Shown here: positions 1-6,560 of the stretch, one piece after another
How positions within the stretch are numbered: position 1 is the first letter of the stretch
Layout: each line of letters starts with the position of its first letter
DNA from: Dehalococcoidia bacterium
GTDB lineage: Bacteria > Chloroflexota > Dehalococcoidia > Dehalococcoidales > BS750m-G39
Length of the DNA: 9,037 nt
Assembly: GCA_030616265.1 (NCBI GenBank)
Contig: JAUWXS010000020.1
Coordinates: 1-9,037 of the forward strand
Direction of reading: 5' to 3'
Notes under the pieces: model-generated
What the model saw: the letters and a program-made list of their open reading frames with translations, nothing else
Told to the model about the DNA's origin: nothing
The model's database searches: none
Made by a program: the position numbers and the translations under genes

Positions 1-1
1 G

Positions 2-1915
2 GAAGGTCTGGATAAAGACTACAAGCACCAGACCCTGCTCGGCGTTACCGGCAGCGGCAAGACCTTCACCATGGCTAACGTCATTGCGCGGGCGCAGAGG
101 CCCACCCTGGTCATCTGCCCCACTAAGACTCTAGCCGCCCAGCTCTCCACCGAGTTCAAGGAGTTCTTCCCCGATAACGCCGTGGAGTACTTCGTCAGCT
201 ATTATGATTACTACCAGCCCGAGGCCTATCTCCCGCGTACCGACACCTGTATCGAAAAGGAGATTGAAATCAACGAGGAGATTGACAAGCTGTGCCACGC
301 CGCTACCCGTTCCCTCTTCGAGCGGCGGGACGTGGTCATCGTGGCTTCGGTCTCCTGCATCTACGGGCTGGGCGAGCCCGAGGAATACCTCAGCTTTGTC
401 TTAAGCCTCAAGCGCGGTGAGAGCTACCCCCGGCAAAAGCTGCTCAGGCAGCTGGTGGACATGCAGTACGAGCGCAACGACATCGACTTCACCCGCAGCA
501 AGTTCCGCGTCCGCGGCGACACCCTGGAAATCCAGCCCGCCTACGAGGAGCTGGCCCTGCGCATCGAGTTCTTCGGCGACACCCTGGAGCGCATTATTGA
601 GATCGACCCCCTCACCGGCGAGATGCTCAGCGAAATGGAATCGGTCTCCATCTATCCCGCCAAGCACTTCGTCACCTCCCACCACAAGCTAATGACAGCC
701 ATTGAGAGCATCAAACAGGAGCTTGCCGAAAGGCTGACCGAGCTAAAAGGCCAGGGCAAGCTTTTGGAAGCCGCCCGCCTCGAAGCCCGCACCAACTACG
801 ACATTGAGATGCTGCGCGAAGCCGGCTACTGCCACGCCGTGGAAAACTACTCACGCCACCTATCGCAGCGACCCCCCGGCAGCCCCCCTTCGACATTGTT
901 GGACTACTTCCCCAAGGACTTCCTGCTCTTCATCGACGAATCGCATATGACCATCCCCCAGATTCGCGGCATGTTCCACGGCGACACGGCGCGCAAAGAA
1001 ACCCTGGTGGAGTACGGCTTTCGCCTGCCCTCGGCGCTGGACAACCGCCCCCTCAACTTCACCGAGTTCGGCCGGCGCATCAACCAGGTCGTCTATACCT
1101 CGGCCACCCCCAGCGAGTATGAATACAAACACGGCCAGCAGGTCGTCGAGCAATTAGTCCGCCCCACCGGCCTCCTCGAGCCCACCGTCGAAATCAAGCC
1201 GACCAAGGGCCAGATTGACGACATCCTCGACCAGATTAAGACCCGCGTGGACAAGGGTGAGCGCTGCCTGGTGACCACCCTGACCAAGCGCATGGCTGAG
1301 GAGCTTGCCGACTATTTGATAGAGATGGGTACCAAGACCCACTACCTGCACTCCGAGATTGACACCCTGGAGAGGGTGGAGATACTGCGCGACTTGCGCC
1401 TGGGCGTTTACGACGTGGTGGTGGGCATAAACCTGCTGCGCGAAGGGCTCGACCTGCCCGAGGTCAGCCTGGTGGCGATTCTGGACGCCGATAAGGAAGG
1501 CTTCCTCAGGTCGGAAGGGGCCTTAATCCAGACCATGGGCCGCGCCTCCCGCCACATCGACGGCCATGTCATCATGTACGCCGATAGCGTCACCAGGTCC
1601 ATGCAGGCCGCTATAGATGAAACAAAGCGCCGCCGCCAGATTCAGCTGGACTATAATAAAGAGCACGGCATCACCCCCCAGGGCATAAGAAAAGCCATCA
1701 AGGACATCACCGAGCGGGTCAAGGTCGCCGCCGAGGTGCGCGCTGTCTATAGCGCCACCTCCCTCACCAGAGAGGACATCACCCGCCTCATTAAAGAGCT
1801 GGAAGGGCAGATGAAGACCGCCGCCCGCAACCTGGAGTTTGAGAAGGCGGCGCTCATCCGCGACCGCATTATTGAATTGCGCAAGGAGTTCGAGCCGGTG
1901 GAGATAGAAAAGTGA
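2..1915 (+). CDS. uvrB: UvrB, excinuclease ABC subunit B (5' end cut by window edge)
   Basis: UvrB is the helicase-like, damage-verifying subunit of the UvrABC nucleotide excision repair complex. It is loaded by UvrA and then recruits UvrC for incision. The frame is open from base 2, giving 637 visible residues. Compared with a usual length of about 660-675, some 25 N-terminal residues are missing, so the ATG at 71 is internal and lies after Walker A. In fragment numbering: Walker A GVTGSGKT at 14-21; the DNA-clamping beta-hairpin with YFVSYYDYYQPEAYLP at about 63-78; Walker B DESH at 312-315; helicase motif V region LLREGLDLPE near 478-487; motif VI QTMGRASR at 510-517; and the C-terminal UVR domain (NLEFEKAALIRD) at about 588-629, which contacts UvrC/UvrA. 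No frameshift or missing key residue is seen. GC is about 60%, like the other housekeeping genes. The stop overlaps the start of the next small ORF. Confidence 0.97.
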   Translation, partial: EGLDKDYKHQTLLGVTGSGKTFTMANVIARAQRPTLVICPTKTLAAQLSTEFKEFFPDNAVEYFVSYYDYYQPEAYLPRTDTCIEKEIEINEEIDKLCHAATRSLFERRDVVIVASVSCIYGLGEPEEYLSFVLSLKRGESYPRQKLLRQLVDMQYERNDIDFTRSKFRVRGDTLEIQPAYEELALRIEFFGDTLERIIEIDPLTGEMLSEMESVSIYPAKHFVTSHHKLMTAIESIKQELAERLTELKGQGKLLEAARLEARTNYDIEMLREAGYCHAVENYSRHLSQRPPGSPPSTLLDYFPKDFLLFIDESHMTIPQIRGMFHGDTARKETLVEYGFRLPSALDNRPLNFTEFGRRINQVVYTSATPSEYEYKHGQQVVEQLVRPTGLLEPTVEIKPTKGQIDDILDQIKTRVDKGERCLVTTLTKRMAEELADYLIEMGTKTHYLHSEIDTLERVEILRDLRLGVYDVVVGINLLREGLDLPEVSLVAILDADKEGFLRSEGALIQTMGRASRHIDGHVIMYADSVTRSMQAAIDETKRRRQIQLDYNKEHGITPQGIRKAIKDITERVKVAAEVRAVYSATSLTREDITRLIKELEGQMKTAARNLEFEKAALIRDRIIELRKEFEPVEIEK

Positions 1916-2055
1916 GCGACGACGAGGCAGAGACTAAACAGGAGCGCCGCGAGAAGAAGCTCAAGAAGAAGCGGGAGCGCATGTCCAAGCACGGCAAGAA
2001 CCTGGCGCGGGTTTACATGGATGCGATTTTGAAAAGATTGGGGAGGGGGAAGTGA
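1912..2055 (+). CDS. Small Lys/Arg-rich hypothetical protein coupled to uvrB (47 aa)
   Basis: A 47-codon ORF starts at GTG 1912, which overlaps the uvrB TGA in the 4-base GTGA arrangement typical of translational coupling. The product has an acidic N-terminus (SDDEAET), then a strongly basic, probably helical segment (KQERREKKLKKKRERM), and a C-terminal part reading MSKHGKNLARVYMDAILKR. Function is not recognised. There is no cysteine cluster, no membrane segment and no signal peptide. The charge pattern would suit a nucleic-acid or ribosome associated peptide, which is inference only. GC and codon use match uvrB (CGC, AAG, GAG, CTG rich), unlike the AT-rich DNA that begins right after its stop. 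This supports it as the last native gene of the uvrB unit. I recall short basic ORFs of this kind next to uvrB in Chloroflexota, but cannot verify it. A chance open frame of this length is possible. Confidence 0.55.
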   Translation: MSDDEAETKQERREKKLKKKRERMSKHGKNLARVYMDAILKRLGRGK

Positions 2056-2076
2056 GAGGGCCAAAATCCCAATTTC

Positions 2077-2096
2077 ACTCAAAGATTGTTTGAAGT
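2077..2096. promoter_or_regulatory. Bulged inverted repeat overlapping the putative -35
   Basis: ACTCAAA (2077-2083) and TTTGAAGT (2089-2096) are reverse complementary with one unpaired A at 2094, around a GATTG centre. This gives seven pairs. Its position over the candidate -35 would suit an operator, but size and base composition also allow chance. No regulator gene is present in the window. Confidence 0.22.
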
Positions 2097-2114
2097 ACTG
2101 GTTGGGAGTATATT
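2086..2114 (+). promoter_or_regulatory. Weak sigma70-like promoter candidate for the caspase-like gene
   Basis: TTGTTT at 2086-2091 and TATATT at 2109-2114 are separated by 17 bases. The -10 matches consensus in five of six positions, the -35 in only three. Transcription would start near 2121 and leave a ~65-base leader before ATG 2186. The AT-rich setting raises the chance of a random match. Confidence 0.3.
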
Positions 2115-2185
2115 ATGGGAAAGGCTCTGGGTTGCCGAAATGGTTTATAGTTAGAAAAGTAAACTCTGACTAATAATACATTAAA

Positions 2186-3928
2186 ATGAACAGTGAAACA
2201 TATACTCAAAAGTACACTGTGAGTCACGCACTAGTCGTAGGCATCAACAAATATCAACATGCCTCCCCATTGGGCTATGCGGTCAACGACGCACAGGCAA
2301 TCGCGAAACTTCTTATTGACAAGTTTGGTTTTAAAGAAGGAAAAGTTCTTATACTTGATGATAAGAAAGCGACTAGAGCAAATATCATCGATTCATTCCT
2401 CTCTTATACTAACAACTCTAGGCCGGATGACAGAATAATCTTTTTCTTCGCTGGACATGGATATACTCTTTCAGGTCGCCGAGGTGAGGTTGGATTCCTG
2501 GTACCCTATGATGGCAATCAACAAAGTGTATCCACGCTCATTAGGTGGGATGAACTAACGAGTAATGCAGAACTGATACCAGCTAAGCATATTCTTTTCG
2601 TCATGGACGCGTGCTATGGTGGCCTCGCAATCACGCGCTCATTGCCACCCGGCAGCATGCGCTTTCTTGAGGACATGTTATTACGCTATTCTCGCCAAGT
2701 GCTCACCGCAGGTAAAGCTGATGAAGTAGTAGCTGATGCTGGTGGTCCAATACCCAACCATTCCGTTTTTACCGGACATCTCATTGAGGCTCTTGAAGGC
2801 AAAGCGTCGAGTGCCGACGGAGTAATCACCGCGAATGGCGTAATGGCATATGTTTATGAACGAGTTGCAAAAGACCAGCATTCTCACCAAACCCCTCACT
2901 ATGGTTTCCTTGATGGCGATGGGGATTTTATTTTCAAAGCACCAATCCTTGATTCACCAGAGAAGGAGGATAAGAAGGGGCAAGACGTTCTTGTCGCCGT
3001 CCCTTCTTCTATGCCTATGACAGATACAAACGAACCTGTGAGCCTAATTAACCTTACAAAAGAATATCTTTCAGATAGTCGCTATACAATTAAACTTCAC
3101 GATCTAATTGCCCAAAAACTTCGAGAGGTGCTTCTTCAAACATCAGAAGATAATTTTGCAGTCCAAGGTGACTGGTCACTTGAGGAATTTACACGCCGGC
3201 TTAAGGATTACGAACGAATAGTAGATGACCTACAGCGCACGCTGTGCTGTGTAGCATATTGGGGCAAACAGGAACATCTACCATTACTCAAAATGGTGAC
3301 AACTCGCTTGACAGACCGACTTGAGTCTAAAGGCGGTTTGGCCATTTGGCAGGCTCTACGGTGGTACCCTATTATGCTTCTCTTCTACAGTGCAGGGATT
3401 TCAGCATTAGCATCGGAGAAGTATGACAACCTAGCTACAATATTCACGGCTAGACTTGGGCCCACGCTTCATACTCAGTCAATCCCCTTAATCCTTCCGA
3501 TTATCAAAGAAACAGGGAGATTGCATGATGCCTTCAAAGGGCTCCCCGGACATGAAAACCAATACGTCCCCCGAAGTGAGTATTTATTCACATTGCTACA
3601 GCCAATGCTAGATGACTTACTATTTTTAGGACGAGACTATGAGCAGAATTTTGACCGCTTCGAAGTGCTGTTGGCTTTGGTTTACACTGATTTGGACAAT
3701 CAAGAACATGCTAGACTAGGTGGCGTATGGGGTCCTATTGGAAGGTTTGGCTGGAAATTCCACCATGAGGAGGATTCAAATCCATTCAAGGACATAATAA
3801 CTGAAGCAAACAGACAAAAGGAATCCTGGCCCCCACTTAAGGCAGGGCTTTTTGGGGGTGACTACGCTCGCTTTGAAAAAATAGCAAACGAGTTTGGTAA
3901 GTTTCTATCAAGACTAAATTGGTTTTAA
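2186..3928 (+). CDS. Caspase-like (peptidase C14) protein with uncharacterised C-terminal domain, 580 aa
   Basis: This is a predicted cysteine protease of the caspase/metacaspase fold (peptidase C14). Residues ~12-253 form the protease domain: the first strand and helix (HALVVGINKY at 14-23, then YAVNDAQAIAKLL), the catalytic His in FFFAGHGY (His91), the catalytic Cys in FVMDACYGG (Cys143), the p10-like HSVFTGHLIEALEG (192-205), and a closing HQTPHYG...GDGDFIF segment (234-250). Both dyad residues are present, so the enzyme should be active. A linker (~251-285) precedes a C-terminal region (~286-580) that is helix-rich, without a recognised enzyme motif, transmembrane segment or NTPase site. 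It is marked by GDWSLEEFTRRL, a Tyr-Trp-Gly, WQALRWYPIMLLFYSAGISAL and a terminal WPPLKAGLFGG. I have a vague memory of similar C-termini on other bacterial effector-type proteins; this is unverified. There is no signal peptide, so it is probably cytoplasmic. ATG 2186 is the first start after an in-frame TAA at 2174. No Shine-Dalgarno is seen. GC is near 43% (hand count of three lines: 77 of 180) against about 60% in uvrB, suggesting horizontal transfer. An immune or cell-death effector role is inference. Confidence 0.9.
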   Translation: MNSETYTQKYTVSHALVVGINKYQHASPLGYAVNDAQAIAKLLIDKFGFKEGKVLILDDKKATRANIIDSFLSYTNNSRPDDRIIFFFAGHGYTLSGRRGEVGFLVPYDGNQQSVSTLIRWDELTSNAELIPAKHILFVMDACYGGLAITRSLPPGSMRFLEDMLLRYSRQVLTAGKADEVVADAGGPIPNHSVFTGHLIEALEGKASSADGVITANGVMAYVYERVAKDQHSHQTPHYGFLDGDGDFIFKAPILDSPEKEDKKGQDVLVAVPSSMPMTDTNEPVSLINLTKEYLSDSRYTIKLHDLIAQKLREVLLQTSEDNFAVQGDWSLEEFTRRLKDYERIVDDLQRTLCCVAYWGKQEHLPLLKMVTTRLTDRLESKGGLAIWQALRWYPIMLLFYSAGISALASEKYDNLATIFTARLGPTLHTQSIPLILPIIKETGRLHDAFKGLPGHENQYVPRSEYLFTLLQPMLDDLLFLGRDYEQNFDRFEVLLALVYTDLDNQEHARLGGVWGPIGRFGWKFHHEEDSNPFKDIITEANRQKESWPPLKAGLFGGDYARFEKIANEFGKFLSRLNWF

Positions 3929-4000
3929 ATTAAGAATCGGTCTATCTTGCCACCCCCCACCCCATTAACAACCACCCAACCAACGAAGCGGGGTGTTTTT

Positions 4001-4024
4001 AAGAGGGGTGCTACACCCCTCTTT
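4001..4024 (+). terminator. Perfect 10-bp hairpin downstream of caspase-like gene, terminator-like
   Basis: AAGAGGGGTG (4001-4010), loop CTA (4011-4013) and CACCCCTCTT (4014-4023) form an uninterrupted 10-base-pair stem. It is preceded by five T at 3996-4000 and followed by only a short T-rich tail (TTTACCTT), so intrinsic termination on the + strand is plausible but not classical. An alternative terminator pairs CACCCC (3958-3963) with GGGGTG (3990-3995), directly ahead of the T5 run but with a 26-base loop. On the - strand the hairpin is followed by A residues, so it is unlikely to terminate ftsK transcripts. Confidence 0.45.
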
Positions 4025-4094
4025 ACCTTAAAGGGCGGCGGGCGGGAATAGATAAAATCGGGGTGGGTGGGAAAAGATACCCATTGACAACCAG

Positions 4095-4103
4095 TGATAC
4101 AAT
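4095..4103 (+). promoter_or_regulatory. Extended -10 promoter element for the small membrane protein
   Basis: TGATACAAT matches the extended -10 form (TG, one base, then TATAAT with one mismatch). A consensus TTGACA at 4084-4089 sits only 8 bases upstream, too close to act as its -35, and the correctly spaced position (4075-4080, AGATAC) is poor. The extended TG would compensate. Transcription would start near 4110, about 30 bases ahead of ATG 4140. Confidence 0.42.
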
Positions 4104-4125
4104 TAAAGGCAGTAACTAAATAACC

Positions 4126-4132
4126 AAGGAGG
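4126..4132 (+). promoter_or_regulatory. Strong Shine-Dalgarno AAGGAGG for the small membrane protein
   Basis: AAGGAGG is a full match to the anti-Shine-Dalgarno core with a 7-base spacer (C then six A) before ATG 4140. It is the strongest ribosome binding site in the window and is what decides this short ORF is real. Confidence 0.85.
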
Positions 4133-4139
4133 CAAAAAA

Positions 4140-4379
4140 ATGGCGGCAGTTCCCAATGGGTTAAAGTGCCTGCTCTTCTGTATGGGTCCCAAGTGCCTCG
4201 CGGTAGTGGCGTGGGTCTTGGAAATCCTGGGCTTGGCCAGCCTGGTGCTGGGCATAGTAAGCGCCTTCCAGAATGACGCCGTCGGCTTATGGTCGACCGA
4301 GTGGTTCCTGATAGCGATTGCGCTTTTTATATTGGGTTTGTGGGCATGGCTCGTGGCGTATGCCGCGGCCAAGGAATAG
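4140..4379 (+). CDS. Small two-helix membrane protein with N-terminal cysteines (79 aa)
   Basis: A 79-residue protein of unknown function. Residues 20-43 and 54-76 are long hydrophobic stretches rich in Leu, Ala, Val, Ile and Trp, predicted as two transmembrane helices. The short loop between them (about 44-53) carries Gln44-Asn45-Asp46. The N-terminal segment has Cys10, Cys14 and Cys19 (C-x3-C-x4-C) just before the first helix, which could bind a metal, form disulfides or be acylated; none of this is established. The end is AAAKE, a basic/acidic cap. There is no cleavable signal peptide pattern. It has its own extended -10 and an excellent ribosome binding site, so it is probably well expressed as a single gene. 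It converges on ftsK, with only 3 bases between the two stop codons. GC is in the native range, unlike the caspase-like gene before it. I do not recognise the family. Confidence 0.8.
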   Translation: MAAVPNGLKCLLFCMGPKCLAVVAWVLEILGLASLVLGIVSAFQNDAVGLWSTEWFLIAIALFILGLWAWLVAYAAAKE

Positions 4380-4382
4380 AAA

Positions 4383-6554
4383 CTAGCCCTGCTCCTCCTC
4401 CTCAAGCTGCTCCATGATACGGGCAGCCCGGGGATAGCCGATGCGCAACCGCCTCTGCAAGAAAGAGGTGGAGATATGCTTGTGCTCCTGCGCCAGTTGT
4501 CGGGCGGCTTCGAGCAGCGGGTCGGGGGGGAATGTTCCCCTACCCGGGACGGTGGGGGTGGCAATATCCTCAATCTTTAGCGACGCCGCCTCTTCCTTTT
4601 GCTGGCTGCCCCAGAAATAGACCAGCCTCTCCCGCTCGGCGTCGGAGACATAGCAGCCCTGCAGGCGCTTGGGCTTGCTCGCCTCGGTGGGCATATAGAG
4701 CATATCTCCCCTGCCCAGCAGCTTCTCGGCACCCCCCATGTCGAGGATAGTCCGCGAGTCCACCTGGGAGGTAACGGCAAAGCTGATGCGGGTGGGGAAG
4801 TTAGCCTTAATCAAGCCCGTGACCACGTCCACCGAAGGGCGCTGGGTAGCCACGATGAGGTGAATGCCCGTGGCGCGGGCAAGCTGGGCTAAGCGACAGA
4901 GGACGTGCTCCACCTCGTCAAAGCCGGCCATCATCACATCGGCCAGCTCGTCAATCACCAGCACCAGGTAGGGCAGCCTCTCGTCACCTCCTTTGCTCTT
5001 GTTGTAACCCTCAATGTTGCGGGCGCCGGCACCAACCAGCTTCTGGTAGCGTTTATCCATCTCCTGGTTGAGCCAGCGCAGCGTGCTCAGGGCTTTGTGA
5101 GTATCCACGATAACCGGCGCTGCCAGGTGAGGTATGCTGTTAAAGGTGGTCAACTCCACCCGCTTGGGGTCGATCATAATAAAGCGCACATCATTGGGGG
5201 AAGTGTGCAGCAGCAGGCAGCAGATAATAGAATTAAGGCAGACCGTCTTGCCGCTGCCGGTAGCCCCGGCGATAAGCAGGTGGGGCATTCGGGACAGGTC
5301 GGCCGCCACCGCCTCCCCGCCCGCCCCCTTGCCCAGCGCCAGCGACAGCTTGGTCTTGGCCTTTATCTTCTGGAAGACGCTGGTCTCCACCACTCCGCGC
5401 AGGCTGACCAGCCCGTAAATGGTATTGGGCACCTCAATGCCCACCAGCGATTTACCCGGCACCGGGGCTTCAATCCTGATGCTGGGCGCCGCCAGAGCCA
5501 GCGCCAGGTCGTTAGAAAGCGAGGTGATTCGCTCCACCTTGACCCTGGTCTTGGATACCTCCTCCAGCCTTACCTTAACGTTGCCGTCCTTATCCCTCTC
5601 CTTGACCTCCTTCATCTTGCGGTCCCAACCCGGCTCGACGCCGAACTGGGTGACCGTCGGCCCCGCGTTTATCTGCACCACCTTGGCGGCAACGCCGTAG
5701 CTGGCTAAGGCTTCTTCGATGAGCCGTGCCCGCTGCATGTTATCCGCCTGCCCGAACTCAACCTCGGGGATGTTATCCAGAATATCGATAGGCGGCAACC
5801 TCCAGCCGTCAACGGTAACCAGGGACGGAGATTCGCCGTACTTCTTCCATACTTCTTGAGCTACCTGCCTGAGCTCCTGCTGTCCGGGGGTGGGGGTAAG
5901 CACCGGGGTCTCCCCTTCAGCCCCAGGCTCTCTGGTTAGCGGCGGTTGAAGCGCCATCACCGCAGGTTGTAACGGCTCATCAATGGAGGTAGGCTCAATA
6001 TAGGTCACCTCTCCAGGCTCAGGGCGTTTTCGCAGTTGCACCCCAATCCAGCCCAAAAACCTGGTAACAAGCCGCCAGCAGAAGCCGGGGGTAACCAGGA
6101 TAATACCTAAAATCACCAGCCCGAACAGCCGAAGGCCGCCGGCGAAATCAGCCCCGCCGATAATGCCATCGCCGAAGCTGCCGCCGAGCCCGAAGAAAGC
6201 CAGTATCCCCCAGACGGTAAAGACAAAGACGACGCCGCCGAGCCACTGGTTCCAGTGATAGATAACGGAGAGCACTCTCCGCCCCCACACCACCCCGATG
6301 ATGAAGCCGAAGGCCAGAAAGAGGAAGAACAGCCCCCAGCCGAACAGGTCTAGGGTGCCGTCCCAGACGCTGGACACCCAGGTAGTGACGGTCGTCCAGT
6401 GCCAGATGAGCAGCCCCAGGAAGATGACCGTCAGTATCAGTCGGCGCACTGGCGCCAGCAGGATAAACCGGAAAAACCGATTCCCACCCGACCTTCCCTG
6501 AGGCTTGGGCTGACTGCGGGGCTGGCGTCTGGCATTGGCTCTATTCTTGGCCAT
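4383..6554 (-). CDS. ftsK: FtsK/SpoIIIE-type DNA translocase (723 aa)
   Basis: A membrane-anchored hexameric ATPase that pumps double-stranded DNA at the division septum to clear and segregate chromosomes. A basic cytoplasmic N-tail (1-35) is followed by about four transmembrane helices (roughly 37-54, 71-90, 103-123, 142-160). Next come a Pro/Glu-rich linker (~175-230) and an alpha domain (VDGWRLPPIDIL onward, 248-400). The RecA-like motor has Walker A GATGSGKT at 430-437, IDPKRVEL at 461-468, Walker B LVLVIDELAD at 530-539 and VATQRPSVDVVTGLIKANFP (568-587). The winged-helix gamma domain begins about 676 and includes STSFLQRRLRIGYPRAARIMEQLEEE. The protein stops a few residues later (EQG), so the usual last strands of the gamma domain after this helix appear to be missing. 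Start ATG 6554 lies 6 bases after the rnj stop, with AAAGGTG inside the rnj end as ribosome binding site, which indicates an operon. Length is similar to shorter SpoIIIE/FtsK members. Confidence 0.96.
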   Translation of the reverse strand: MAKNRANARRQPRSQPKPQGRSGGNRFFRFILLAPVRRLILTVIFLGLLIWHWTTVTTWVSSVWDGTLDLFGWGLFFLFLAFGFIIGVVWGRRVLSVIYHWNQWLGGVVFVFTVWGILAFFGLGGSFGDGIIGGADFAGGLRLFGLVILGIILVTPGFCWRLVTRFLGWIGVQLRKRPEPGEVTYIEPTSIDEPLQPAVMALQPPLTREPGAEGETPVLTPTPGQQELRQVAQEVWKKYGESPSLVTVDGWRLPPIDILDNIPEVEFGQADNMQRARLIEEALASYGVAAKVVQINAGPTVTQFGVEPGWDRKMKEVKERDKDGNVKVRLEEVSKTRVKVERITSLSNDLALALAAPSIRIEAPVPGKSLVGIEVPNTIYGLVSLRGVVETSVFQKIKAKTKLSLALGKGAGGEAVAADLSRMPHLLIAGATGSGKTVCLNSIICCLLLHTSPNDVRFIMIDPKRVELTTFNSIPHLAAPVIVDTHKALSTLRWLNQEMDKRYQKLVGAGARNIEGYNKSKGGDERLPYLVLVIDELADVMMAGFDEVEHVLCRLAQLARATGIHLIVATQRPSVDVVTGLIKANFPTRISFAVTSQVDSRTILDMGGAEKLLGRGDMLYMPTEASKPKRLQGCYVSDAERERLVYFWGSQQKEEAASLKIEDIATPTVPGRGTFPPDPLLEAARQLAQEHKHISTSFLQRRLRIGYPRAARIMEQLEEEEQG

Positions 6555-6560
6555 TTAGAG

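Larger units (their letters stand above)
2056..2185. other. AT-rich intergenic gap between uvrB unit and caspase-like gene
   Basis: Composition changes abruptly from GC-rich coding sequence to AT-rich DNA within a few bases of the stop at 2055. No convincing terminator hairpin with a T-tract for the uvrB unit is visible. The gap holds a weak promoter-like pair and a bulged inverted repeat (both listed separately). No direct repeats marking an insertion were seen by eye. Confidence 0.5.
3929..4139. other. Intergenic region with C-runs, G-runs, hairpins and promoter
   Basis: No gene is seen here. The stretch starts with C-rich sequence (3950-3980), then holds GGGGTG followed by five T (3990-4000), a perfect hairpin (4001-4023), six runs of three or four G between 4033 and 4071, an extended -10 element and a strong ribosome binding site for the next gene. 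The segments are mutually complementary in several alternative ways. Confidence 0.6.

Noticed and set aside
71..73. ATG at 71 as the start of uvrB
   Set aside because: The frame is open to base 2 and the Walker A motif lies upstream of this ATG, so it is an internal Met of a gene cut by the window edge.
4084..4089. Consensus TTGACA as the -35 box of the small membrane gene
   Set aside because: It lies only 8 bases from the TACAAT -10, and no acceptable -10 is found 16-18 bases downstream. The extended -10 explains the promoter better.
4103..4573. 156-codon - strand frame overlapping the end of ftsK and the small membrane gene
   Set aside because: It is out of frame with ftsK and antisense to the well-signalled 79-aa gene. 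Its Pro/Ser/Arg-rich composition is typical of a shadow frame.
4905..5708. 267-codon open frame on the + strand inside ftsK
   Set aside because: It is fully antisense to the conserved alpha and motor domains of FtsK, has His/Gln-rich low-quality sequence, no ribosome binding site and no recognisable domain. It is a GC-driven shadow frame.
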